NCBI RefSeq assembly: GCF_000003855.2
Contig: NW_003101662.1
Coordinates: 374,441 to 438,440 of the forward strand
Direction of reading: 5' to 3'
DNA length: 64,000 nucleotides
Origin: Blastomyces gilchristii SLH14081
Lineage: Eukaryota; Ascomycota; Eurotiomycetes; Onygenales; Ajellomycetaceae
Part shown: positions 50,901 through 61,316 of the stretch, piece by piece
Position numbering within the stretch: position 1 is the stretch's first letter
Layout: the number at the start of each line of letters is the position of its first letter
The notes under the pieces: generated by a model
What the model saw: the letters and a program-made list of their open reading frames with translations, nothing else
Told to the model about the DNA's origin: nothing
Database searches by the model: none
Translations under genes and position numbers: made by a program

Positions 50901-53640
50901 GAATGATATATCTCACATTGAGAGAGTGCATTTTATTAAATATAATCACTGATATTTAGATATAAAGTCTCATATAATAGTTCTGAAAGTTTAAGAAGCT
51001 GTTTACTATACTTTACAGACTGTATAAAGATTATTATTCTTGAATTCATTATTTAGTCTCTTCAAAATAATTACAATGAAGAATGAGATGAAATATATCT
51101 CAATTATTCAAGTTCTTGATCAACTTGATATTTATATAAATACAGTATTTAAATCAGGTTCTGATCTGCTGATATATAAGAGTCAAGATCAGTATTTTCT
51201 TTATCAGATCATGAGAATTAAAACTGAAGTTATTAAGATATAATCATATTACAAATCTTCACTAATTCAGACTAAGTTGAAAATTACAGTACATGAACAA
51301 GATCTTTTAAAAAGTATATTTTATTCTAATATACAAGTTATTTCCCTGTCATATCAATTATTTATTCATGAATTTGATTTATATCAGAACATGTACTGAA
51401 GCTTGATAAGTTTTTATTTAATTTCTACACTAAGCACTGTTAAGTGCTCAAAGTGAAACAATATTTTTATTCTAATCTTTAATTCTCATAGTATCAATTT
51501 TTCTGACACAGTTACTGTATTGTCATATAACTTATCTATATTAAATTATAAGAGAATTATGATGAATATTGATAAAAAAAAGATAAGAGTAATTACATCT
51601 TATATTATATTTCTTAAAGATATATCACAGTAAAATAGTAATATAGAGATTAAAGAATCAACAGTAAGAAGATTATACTGAAGCTGCTTTATTAATAATA
51701 AGAATCAACTGAATCTGAACTATAATCTATATAATAACAGCTGATTTCACTATTATATATAATATCTTCAGACTAAACTGAATGATCTGCTGAATTTCAT
51801 ATACAGAGATTAAATATATCAAGAGTAAGAAATAACATCACAGACTGTATCTCTTTTTCAGATATATTCAAGTTTGAATTTGATCTCTTTTTTTCTATCT
51901 ACTTCATATTATAGTGAGTTCACTGATATATCAGAGATTTTATGACTTATTACTGATTAGTACTGTCTTATCACTGTATAATTAACTAGAATACTTCTGA
52001 ATATTACAGATATTCTCTTTTTCTCATAGTTAGAATTATCTACAGTCACTGATCACTCATCTCAAGAAGTATCAGCTTTAAGAATATACTTAAGCTTCAA
52101 TCATTATATCTCTTATCTTGCAGTGTGAGCTCAGAGAGAAATAACTCAGTTCAGTAATTAAGTAGATTATTTCTGCAGTATTTTCAGCATCAAATCAATC
52201 ATCNNNNNNNNNNNNNNNNNNNNNNNNNNNNNNNNNNNNNNNNNNNNNNNNNNNNNNNNNNNNNNNNNNNNNNNNNNNNNNNNNNNNNNNNNNNNNNNNN
52301 NNNNNNNNNNNNNNNNNNNNNNNNNNNNNNNNNNNNNNNNNNNNNNNNNNNNNNNNNNNNNNNNNNNNNNNNNNNNNNNNNTAATTTCTTATTGAAGCAG
52401 CAGTCAGAGTAGTGATAATATTTAAGTTATCTCAAGCTGATTTAGTTATTAATCATCAGTCATCTTCTACTTTAACTATAAGTACTGTCATCACACATAT
52501 CAGTAATTATACAAAAAAAGCAAAGTTTATATAATATATGAAGAGACAGCTGAATATATATATTAATTTATACTATATTAAGCAGATTAAAGAATATACA
52601 GTATTCAATAACTGTAATATTCTGATAAAAGAGAATAAGTATTAAGACTATAAGAATCTAGTGCAGTGAATAAATTATTAAGATATAAAAAAGATACTAC
52701 TCTTATAGAAGAGTTTTCACTGAACTTTATAACTAGTATTAAGAGATTTCTTTGACAGCTCTGATATATATCTGATACAGAAGATTCAAGATTTATATAC
52801 AGTTTATTCAGCACTGTTCAATAATCTACTGAGAATGAATGAAGAAGCTGAAGATAAGAATGATAATTCACTGAACTACTCTATTAAGTTAGAGTTAATA
52901 AAAGATTATATCACTCTGAAGATTTTTAATTATCTATTATTAAGCAAGATATCAGAGAAAGTCAGTATATAATTTATAAATCTCTTTAAGCTTGAATTAT
53001 TTTATTCATTTCTTAATAAGCTATAAGAATTCTATAATACTGATTAAAATAAGTTCTCAGTTTTGAAACCAGGTCACTGTTCAATACTTTTCTATAATAA
53101 ATTAACATTCTCAGTTCAGTATATCTATTCAATCAATTAATTAATTAATTAGTTATTAACTTACTAATATATAAATCAGAGATTATATTCACTGAATCTC
53201 TCTTATAAAAGAAGATATCATTCAATATCAGAGAGCAGAGCTTGACTGAATTATAATTATATTTATTTATAAAATGAAAGAAATTAAGTGAATTTTCTTT
53301 ACACTTATTTCTCTACATTATATCATGTATGATCATCTACTGAATCTGCTGATTTTATAAGAGAATTCTGATAATTACACTATTATCAGACTGTCAGCAG
53401 TTTGAAAGACAGTATTATATAACATTTCAATACAGAATAGTGATGAAAATGATAATTATTTAATATATAAGTCTCAAGTAACAAGATATTTACATTACAA
53501 TTGAGATATCTCATTTCTTTAGATAGATAGTTGATCTGAGATCAGGTAACTAGCTTAATAGTATATTGATTTCACTGATAGAATAGTATACAGTGTCTTA
53601 TAATATCTTAGTAGTATTCTGATAATGATATCTGTCAATT
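48000..53640 (+). pseudogene. Unidentified spliced element gene, decayed
   Basis: Plus-strand reading gives long coding-like stretches. An acidic Ser/Glu-rich part lies at 49975-50095, an open stretch at 50200-50409, a 67-codon open stretch at 51040-51243, and a Lys/Glu/Asn-rich part at about 52440-53000. Intron-like junctions with good consensus remain at 48105-48164 (GTAAGT to TTTGCAG), 48435-48500 (GTATAT, TAACTAAT, CATAG) and 50091-50145 (GTAAGT, CTAAC, AAAG). A multi-intron gene in transposon-type DNA could be a KDZ- or other large-transposase gene, but I cannot name it. The assembly gap interrupts it. Confidence 0.35.
52204..52381. other. Assembly gap (178 N)
   Basis: 178 consecutive undetermined bases lie in AT-rich repeat DNA. 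The true length may differ. Confidence 1.
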
Positions 53641-53744
53641 ACACAGTTACTGAGTAATGTTATAATAGTGTTAGAAAGTTCTGCACTGTCTCAACATTAT
53701 CTTGACATTTAATATTCAGTGATGTGTCACTGAATATAATGATG

Positions 53745-53945
53745 GAACATGTGTTACGATCGGCGACACGTGACACGGGTGGAATGGTGGATCCACGGTG
53801 TAATCACCGTAAATTAACCCTACGTTCTTCCCGTATGGATATTACATATGAGATCACGTGTAGGCGGAGCGGTCGCTACGGCAACGCCACTAGGGCGGAT
53901 GCTACACAATTAATGCTCGACGTTGCCAGATCACGTGAACGCTAG
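53745..53945. mobile_element. CACGTG-rich MITE-like segment at the AT-block boundary
   Basis: CpG-rich sequence with CACGTG at about 53767, 53855 and 53935. The part 53841-53907 is the less mutated copy of 27021-27087. The transition from AT-rich to ordinary DNA occurs at its left edge. Confidence 0.5.
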
Positions 53946-54198
53946 GCCCTATTAGACACCAAGACCCACCCTTCATCGGAGGCAAAGACTCACCAAAGAG
54001 ATAGAACAACTGAGTCTGAAGAAAAGCCCATCCCTAAGCCTCTACCAACCGGCCGAGGCGCGGCAATACAACCCCTAAACGACCACTGAAACGAGCAACC
54101 CCGCAGCACAATGGACACAACGAGCGCGAAGTAATGGGCGGCATGTAGGCTGATGAGACGGGTGCGTGAAACGATTGGCCAATGCAGGCAAACCATAC

Positions 54199-55282
54199 TC
54201 AGGACCTCAAGGAATTAGATCTACACTTGATGAAAGTAGCTCCTACCCCTATGTGATCCAATCCCGCGGCATAGCGTTTTAGCTCACGCATTTCTGTTTC
54301 GCTGGAAGGGGAGTTTGGAGGCGTCGGTGGCATGGTGGGTTCCGAATCGGAATCATTCTGGTGTCGCTGAAGAGATGACTCTGATCCAGACTTATATGTT
54401 AATGCCCCGTCTTCTCCCTTCAGAGACCACTTCATTTCCGCCTTTGTCTCTCGACTGCTGGATTTGTTCAAATGTCTCCTTTTCGCCTTCTCATATTCCA
54501 CAGCCACAAGTGCCAATCCCAGGTCGGGGTCTGAGGTCATTGCAGCCGGGGATGGAGGGCTGTGATATACTAGTGACAGGGTTAGCTTTCTGCCAGAATA
54601 AGCCTAGGGTTGACAAAGGGAATATGGACGTACTCACCTGCTATACTGGATGGCTCTTCCATTCTCGGTGCCTTCTCTCGTGAAGGGGATGAATCGACAA
54701 GCGCATGGATGGTGGAACGTTTTCCTTGAAGGCTCTGCTGTTTGTTCTCTCCTATTTCCCTTACGGGTGCATCACAATAATACGGAGACGGTGGTATAGG
54801 GCTAGTAGGCGGCGGTTGAAGAGATGCCTCTGAGTCAGGGGCGGATTTCGATACCTCGACCTTCTTCCTCATTTCCTCTTTCTTTCGAAGCCTGTAGTTT
54901 CTGGATGCGATGCTGCCTTTAAAACGTTTCTGGTCGGCTTTTTTGGAAGCGGACTCATAGTCGACGAATTCGATAGGTATCATGGCCGGAGACGGTGAGA
55001 TCTGATGATCTAGTGGCGAAGGTTAGGACCTTGTGATCTGAGCTGTCCCAGGAGCTAACAAAGAGAAATATTGGTGTACGCACCTTGAGTGTTCCGCTGT
55101 TTGGTCTCTCCCGTTTTGTGAGGTACAGGTGCACCATCTGGATGCAATCCACCACCTGGTGACATTGCAGGGCGGTATGGCAAGTCTGCAGGCCGGGGGG
55201 ACTGGTCTCGGCTCAACACCATTGAGTTGACGACATTGCTATCTGCCTTCTGCGGATCTGAAGCTGCTCGGTGTTCTGACAT
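54199..55282 (-). CDS. Basic-region (bZIP-like) protein, putative transcription factor
   Basis: Three exons fit on the minus strand: 55282-55084, 55009-54638 and 54569-54199. The introns begin GTGCGT and GTGAGT, and each has CTAAC followed by CACTAG. All phases agree and give 313 residues. The N-terminus is MSEHRAASDPQKADSN. Residues near 77-115 carry the basic stretch KRFKGSIASRNYRLRKKEEM. This has the N-x2-AS-x2-YR-x-RKK spacing of fungal bZIP basic regions, but no leucine heptads follow. The rest is Ser/Pro-rich with a C-terminal EYEKAKRRHLNK segment. An upstream exon is possible: MAPRKRIKKHPLPP (from 55588) could join through a GC-AG intron (CAG|GCAAGT) to the bases just before this ATG. 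The DNA-binding role is inference. Confidence 0.5.
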
Positions 55283-55289
55283 TGGTACC

Positions 55290-55995
55290 TACTTTCGCTA
55301 AGAGGTTAGCCGGGCGGGGACAAAGCTAGGGGGGGAGTTCAATTAACTGGCAACCAAATTCCGCAGAGATAAAGGGAACCGAGTGAGGAAGAGTTTGCTT
55401 ATCGGGTTACTTGCCTGATGCTCTTGTTTGCCGTGACACGTATCGAGGCTTTGGCGGAGGTTGAGGTTTAGGGACTCCTGTTGTGTCGTAAGCGCCTCTA
55501 CCCATTCCGACGAGGAGTGGAAGGGGGGGCATTTGGTATGATGGCTCGGAGGGAGTGGGTGCTTCTTTATTCGTTTTCGAGGAGCCATAGCGACGGACCA
55601 AGGAGTCCATGAATACAGATTGTCTGTACCTCCGTCGATGTAGCAAATCTTGCCAGTCAGTTAGTATTACTCTCACAGATATAATCGGGCGGTAGTTGTT
55701 TCTATTTATGATTGTCTGTATGATATGTTCGACAAACCAAGGAGTTTTGTTTCTGTGTAAGGAGTCGGGTTTACATGATCTTTCACCAATCTTACACTTA
55801 CAATTGATCTTACATTACATTTACAAATCTTACGCATGGCAATTTTTTCTTTTTTTTCTCTCATTATTACACGTTACAGAGTCTTACACTAATCCTATGT
55901 TGATCTTCCAGTGAAGCAATTCTATCGCACAAAGTCTTGCGCAGAAGTCTATAACTCGAAGCAGTTTCTCATTCTGGCGCCCGTTGAAAGGAAAG
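55290..55995. other. Intergenic or leader DNA between divergent genes
   Basis: It contains the possible extra exon of the bZIP-like gene (minus, about 55588-55435). At 55775-55840 several short CTTACA repeats occur. No other gene is evident. Confidence 0.4.
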
Positions 55996-56048
55996 ATGTC
56001 GCAATTCCACAATGAATTTGATAGCTTTCCAGTCAGCCCACTGACAAC

Positions 56049-56597
56049 ATGCCCAATTCATTCATCAACGTATCCCGTTTCTCCGATGATGGCTTTGATG
56101 ATGATGGCTTGCATGCTGGTTGTTGGAGTCGGATTAGGACCACACTTTCATCTTTCATACTCATTCTAAAGGGGTTTTTTTTTTATTGTTGGGAATGGAT
56201 CAAAGCAACTACCTCAACCCCGAAGCTAACACTCTCTTCTGGAATACCGACATCTACAAACTTAGAACTTCCTCAGCGCCCAAGCTTTCACCATAAAGAA
56301 GAACCCTTGCTATGGGACCACGGGCTGCAATCGACTAATGACTCGACTTCCCCATGGTCTTTGCCAGGAATGCTGCCAACCTCAGACTTAGGGCTTCCTC
56401 AGTGCCCAAGTCCTGTTTATCGCCGAAATAAGCACTCACCATGGAGTATGGGGCTACAATCGACCGATTTCTCGGCGTCTCGGGCCATGTCAATGCTTGG
56501 CACGCTGCCACCTGCAAACTTACCACTTCCCCAGCACCGAGACTCTATTTATCGCGATGAGGTGTACGAGGGCACTGTTCATTTGCCACATGTATAA
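56049..56597 (+). CDS. Hypothetical protein with three divergent 40-45-residue repeats
   Basis: An open frame of 182 codons. The second half contains three tandem, diverged units built on LPxxxLxLPQxPSxxxR and GLQSTxxSxS. These are NLELPQRPSFHHKEEPLLWD, then SDLGLPQCPSPVYRRNKHSP, then ANLPLPQHRDSIYRDEVYEG. The first half is less convincing, with an acidic SDDGFDDDG and a hydrophobic run. An in-frame ATG in another frame at 55996 (MSQFHNEFDSFPVSP) may be the true start if a splice or frameshift joins them. The gene model is uncertain; the repeat structure is clear. Confidence 0.35.
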   Translation: MPNSFINVSRFSDDGFDDDGLHAGCWSRIRTTLSSFILILKGFFFYCWEWIKATTSTPKLTLSSGIPTSTNLELPQRPSFHHKEEPLLWDHGLQSTNDSTSPWSLPGMLPTSDLGLPQCPSPVYRRNKHSPWSMGLQSTDFSASRAMSMLGTLPPANLPLPQHRDSIYRDEVYEGTVHLPHV

Positions 56598-56931
56598 GCA
56601 TATCTTCTATCAGTTTATCGCCCTACACCATCATGCTATATATGCTCACCCATTGTTTGTTTTACACAGCGACAGCGCTCGGGGATCCAAATTGATATCT
56701 CTCGGACCCTCGGGTTCGATTTTGTCGAGGTGCATAGCGATGTGAAGGTGGTGCATTAGCGTGTGGGGGCGCGTGACGGGATGGGGAAGTGGGTACAACT
56801 ATCCAATTTGGCTTAGCCGGCTATGAAGTTCCAACTTCTTAAGCTATTTGTTGTCGCAGCCCCAAACACTTTCTTTTAGGATCATTTATCTATCGTTTTG
56901 GAATTCTCAATCTGTCAAACTAGCTTTCACA

Positions 56932-58080
56932 ATGGAGCAAGTCAATAATCCGGACCATGGTACCTGTTCATACCTTCTCATGCGACAGTATAATGAGTAT
57001 GTTTGCCTTACCCACAAAGTCTCTGGACTAGAGCAGGCTTTTTCTAAGCTGCAGCGGGATTTCTCCAAGCTCATGGGAGTTGTCTCTCGGCAAGCAAGCT
57101 CTCATGGTGAATTGAAGACGCTCGATACATATGAGGCAGACAACGCGCATAACACTCACAAGCACGACGCTGAACACGGCATAAATCAAGAAATGCCCGA
57201 TACGCATGAGATCAACAACTCGCACGGTACACACAACACTAACGACACTGAGACGCAGCAGACAACAGCCGCCCGGAGGAATCCAATTGTGATGGGCGGA
57301 CACAGCGATGCCTCCGAGATCATGGGGGTTATCTCTCGGCTGGCAAGCTCTGTCGGAGAACCAGATGGCAGGATGCACAATGCAAACCTAGAGACGGTCG
57401 ACACGCTTGAGACAGACAACAAAGATGACGCGAATGGCACACATGACGCTGATGAGATACAACAGACAGCAGCTGCTCAGGGAAAGTCAATCATCGGACG
57501 CAGCAAACAACCCCAGCGAAATCTTCACAGTCGTCGCAATCGTCCGAAGAAACAAAATTGCAAGAGCTGTAACCAGGTACTCAAGGCAAAGGGAATGCAT
57601 CAGCACTATCTGGACATGCACGGAGGACACCTTTGCATGCAATGTGACGAAGTATTTCAAACAAAGGATGACCTTAAAGATCATACCAAAAAGCAGCACT
57701 ATGAAGTCTGCCAAATATGCAATAAGAACTTCACAAACCGTTCAAACCTTCTCCGACATCGCCGACAACAACATCCAAACCATCGAAGTCAAGCTACAAC
57801 TTCGGCAGCTACGCAATTTAGTGACTACCATAACTCCACAGCGGCAGAACAACATCCACGATCGCTTCCACCACAACCGACCGCCGCTTCATTGATGCAA
57901 ACCGTGGAACAAGATGGGCTGGGCGGAACAGATGACCCTTTGTTAGGCATGTTGACTGATGTTAGAAGCTTGCCCTTGGGTCCTCACTGCGAAGACATGG
58001 AGGTATGGGATCTCGAAGGTTTGGAGGAATATATGCCTGTGTTTAGGCAGGCTGACAGCTCAGTTGAACTATTTGCATAA
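56932..58080 (+). CDS. C2H2 zinc-finger protein with three fingers
   Basis: The ATG at 56932 (CACAATGGAG) opens 382 codons. The frame extends 28 codons upstream, but that part is AT-rich leader. Three C2H2 fingers lie at residues 210-230 (C-x2-C-x11-H-x4-H), 235-256 and 260-281 (both C-x2-C-x12-H-x4-H). A Lys/Arg-rich segment at 190-208 precedes them and could be a nuclear signal. The N-terminal half has an internal duplication: residues 48-70 (MGVVSRQASSHGE...LDTYEADN) resemble 131-163 (MGVISRLASSVGE...VDTLETDN). The C-terminus is acidic with Leu/Glu clusters, possibly an activation region. It is a probable transcription factor with unknown targets. Composition is normal, unlike the AT-rich DNA on both sides of the island. 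Confidence 0.78.
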   Translation: MEQVNNPDHGTCSYLLMRQYNEYVCLTHKVSGLEQAFSKLQRDFSKLMGVVSRQASSHGELKTLDTYEADNAHNTHKHDAEHGINQEMPDTHEINNSHGTHNTNDTETQQTTAARRNPIVMGGHSDASEIMGVISRLASSVGEPDGRMHNANLETVDTLETDNKDDANGTHDADEIQQTAAAQGKSIIGRSKQPQRNLHSRRNRPKKQNCKSCNQVLKAKGMHQHYLDMHGGHLCMQCDEVFQTKDDLKDHTKKQHYEVCQICNKNFTNRSNLLRHRRQQHPNHRSQATTSAATQFSDYHNSTAAEQHPRSLPPQPTAASLMQTVEQDGLGGTDDPLLGMLTDVRSLPLGPHCEDMEVWDLEGLEEYMPVFRQADSSVELFA

Positions 58081-58140
58081 CATGATCTCCTAGACTATAT
58101 CACAAGCTTTGAATTGACAAGAGTACTCGGAGACCTGCAT

Positions 58141-58579
58141 TCATCGGAAGCAAAGTAGGTAAACCGCATCAGAAACCCAAGGCGCCCATGGTAGTTTATA
58201 CGCATAGCCGAATTTCAATTCACTCCTTGGTAACTCCTGGTCCCTCGCAATGTCCACTCGTCGGCCGTCATCAAGTGGAACTCGTATGGCGATCACCGGT
58301 CCAGTGCCTATGAAGCCCTCATTGTCGCGTCGATAGAGCTTAATGTACCGCGGAGCCTATCTTTCAAGTTAGAAAGTACTAGAGTTGTGGACAGGCAGAT
58401 CTTACCTCCAGTTTTAGATGCTTTCCAATTTTCTGGACATGTGCAGGATTCACATTCATTGTCACGATTGAGAGTGCTGTGTGGGGTCTCCTTCGTATTT
58501 CATATTCGGGAATTTTGACAAGTTCTTCCAGCTCTGCCTTGCTGTCGTCGTCCAGAAGCACTGGTTCAGGGATTTCCAT
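58141..58579 (-). CDS. Small conserved-looking protein, unknown function
   Basis: Two exons, 58579-58406 and 58356-58141, join in phase 0 across a 49-base GTAAGA...CTAAC...ATAG intron. The spliced product is 129 residues from the ATG at 58579 (GACAATGGA). It is acidic at the N-terminus (DDDSKAELEELV) and mixed alpha/beta-like after the junction (APRYIKLYRRDNEGFIGTGP). The frame is open further upstream to about 58774 without an ATG, so a longer N-terminus could have been lost at the AT-rich border. It converges on the C2H2 gene with 60 bases between stops. I recognise no family. Confidence 0.5.
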
Positions 58580-58744
58580 TGTCTCAAACAAAATAAGGCG
58601 ATCCGGAGTAGGATATTCGTTGTTGGTTTGGTTGGAACACGTCTTGCCGCGACGTTGTGATGGCGATGAGGAAATTTTGGGTTTGGAGGGGTTTGGCCCC
58701 ACTGTAAGGTTGCTAGGGCTTAGCCTTAGAGCATGTTGGCCGCT

Positions 58745-60907
58745 ACGGCCGCTGCGGCTAACTTGAGTCACCACTCAATGAACTCATCCACTCAATGAAC
58801 TTCAAAAAGCACTCTATAGAGCTGTTAATTTTCAACCATAGCATACCATAATAAGATATTAATATTATTTATTAAAGATTAAAATTATATGCAGAATACA
58901 TATATATGATTAATTCAGAGAATAATTGCTTTGCTTAATAATTTATCTGAAATATAAAACTTATGATTTTAAAATAATTAAATCAGATTGAAGTGTAGAA
59001 GATATCAGAAGAAAAATATTATTTAATTTCATTAAAGAGATCTATATATAATATTTATTATTACTTTCAGAAAATTATATAAAGCTTTTATAATATTTTA
59101 AACTTATTATTAATTTTTTTACAAGTTTTTATAAAAGTTTTTATAAATATCTGTTTAATTAATTATGTTTTATAATATTTAACAGTATATTTTTTCTTCT
59201 CTTTTTATAGCTAAAGCTTTTATTTATTTTATTATTATTTTTTTATAAAATATTTAACTATAGCTACAGTTTTGATTTTCTCACAGTATTAAATATTATT
59301 TAAATATTTTTTTTATATTATTTCTTTTATTTTATTTTCTCTTATCATTTAAAGCAATTTGAAAATTTATATTTTTTATTAAAAAAATCTCTCTGTTCAG
59401 AGTAATATTTTTATTATTATTATTATTATTCTTTAATTATAGATGTATACAGTCAGAGACTATAATATCTATCTGAGAATCTTTAATTCTCAGAGTTTTT
59501 CTTATATCTATAGAGTTAACTATTATACATTTATCAATTTCAGATATATAAAATCAGAAAATTTCAGCTCAGAATATAAAAACTATTTATAAATTACAGT
59601 ATTTCAACACCTTCTGATACTTTGAAATTATTTAAAAATATCATGACAAAGAAAAAGAGAATAAAGTGTTAAAGATAGATATTTACAGAATAAAATCTCT
59701 GCAGTTTACATCTTAAGCTATATACATATTTTAATACTCTATATAATCAACTGCTGTCTCTGTTCTCTCAGACCTGCTTCAGAGATTATTATTCTCTCTA
59801 AAGAGCTATCACTCAGCTAGCTTCTATAACTAGCTTACTCATAAGTGAGATTCTCACTAAGAATAATATCAGAGCTATTCAATTCTAGTTAAGTCTCTAA
59901 TCTTCTAACTGTCAATCTCAGTATTTCAGCCTATTAATTAACTGTCACAGTCTTACTTATACTAATTATCTATTAAGAGTATCTAGATCTTATCTCATCT
60001 AAATTCTTGCTAGACTCAGAGTGTTCTAATCAGATAGTTTTTAAATATCAATTTCTCAGAAGTGAGTGTCTAGAGTGAGAGAGATAAGACCTAATTAATT
60101 AAGCTTAATAATAATTCACTATTCTGCAGATACTTTAAATCTTAATCACTCTAGTACTAATCTAACTTAAAGTATCTGAGAAGCTATTAATTTTAAGATC
60201 AGTGAGAATTAGTATCTGAGAATCTCTGAAATAAATATCTTAAGCTTGATGATAATTTATTATAGTACACTCAAGAGTCTCTGATACTGTTTTATAACTT
60301 AACAGTGAAAGCTGTGATTAAGATGACTCTTGCAGGGTTCAAACCTGCCCTCTCTTAGCATTCATTCCCGGGGGGGAAGGCTGCTAATTGAGACTTTATA
60401 ATAGTGTAGTTAATCACTACATCACCAGACCAGAGTAATATTTTTCTTAATATAGAGAAGTTTTTTAATATTAACTGAAAATTAATAATAATATTAATTT
60501 ATTTATTATATTAAATTTTATAAAACTTATATTAATTTAAATATACACTACTGAAGTAGTTTTAAAAGTATAAGTAAATACAATTAAATTTTTTTAAAAA
60601 TATAAGTAAAATTTATAAAATATATATTATATCAGATTCTCTCTCTATAGACTGATTAGTTTTATCTCAGTAAGATATTCACTGATTACTCAGTGAATAC
60701 TTATTATATATAAAAGACTATATAATAACTAAATCTTAATATATAACTAACTACTCTATTATATTATCTTTATCAGATTATATCTCTTCTTATATATAAG
60801 AATCTACTATATTTTTAACAATTAAATTCTTACACTTTATACTTAAATTAAAGATCTAATTATATTCTGAAATACTATATTAGTAATTCTGCAGTTACTT
60901 ATTATAA
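58745..60907. mobile_element. AT-rich decayed DNA right of the gene island
   Basis: The left border carries GGCCGCTGCGGCTAACTT, similar to the element end at 26762. A tandem (CACTCAATGAACT) pair follows at 58772-58801. The rest has almost no CG, CC or GG and no recognisable frames. It includes an ATT run at 59411-59431. Confidence 0.45.
60323..60432 (-). ncRNA. tRNA-like pol III sequence, probably decayed
   Basis: On the minus strand a D-arm-like GTAG-TGATTAA-CTAC is followed 50-60 bases later by a perfect T-arm GCAGG-TTTGAAC-CCTGC. The spacing would need an intron or long variable arm. The expected acceptor strands do not pair well, so a functional tRNA is unlikely. CpG- and GG-containing bases in the middle contrast with the AT-rich surroundings. 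It may be a SINE head or an inserted tRNA relic. Confidence 0.3.
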
Positions 60908-61007
60908 TGTAAGAATAAGTTCTTACAAATGATTATTCAGATATTCACAGCTTGATATAATATATACTAATAGCTACTAGAAGTATTTACAGTAGAAAGA
61001 TAAATAT
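60908..61007 (-). repeat. Truncated LTR of gypsy family 1
   Basis: The first 100 bases of the 258-base LTR (TGTAAGAATAAG...) are present, then cut by the family-2 LTR at 61008. Confidence 0.85.
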
Positions 61008-61316
61008 TGTAAGAGGCCTACACTGAATAAATCGGTATAATAAATAGATCTTATATAACAAAGTGAAAAACATTAAAAGAAGGAAAAGAAAGAGAAAGTA
61101 TGAGAATCAACAATCAAAGTAAATATTTATATGTGTATATAATGATGTATGCAGTGAAGCTTCAGAGCAGAAGAATTTATACATGTTCATAGCAGTCAAG
61201 AATTGATGATTGAGAATGACTGAGAATCAGAGTATATATATTTAAGAATGAAGTGATAGAAATCTGTGAAGTGTAATAGAATAGTCTATATAATTGATCA
61301 GGCACAGTCTGTTACA
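61008..61316 (-). repeat. 3' LTR of gypsy family 2, second copy
   Basis: 309 bases with intact TG...CA ends. AATAT precedes it and would be the left target duplication. Confidence 0.85.
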
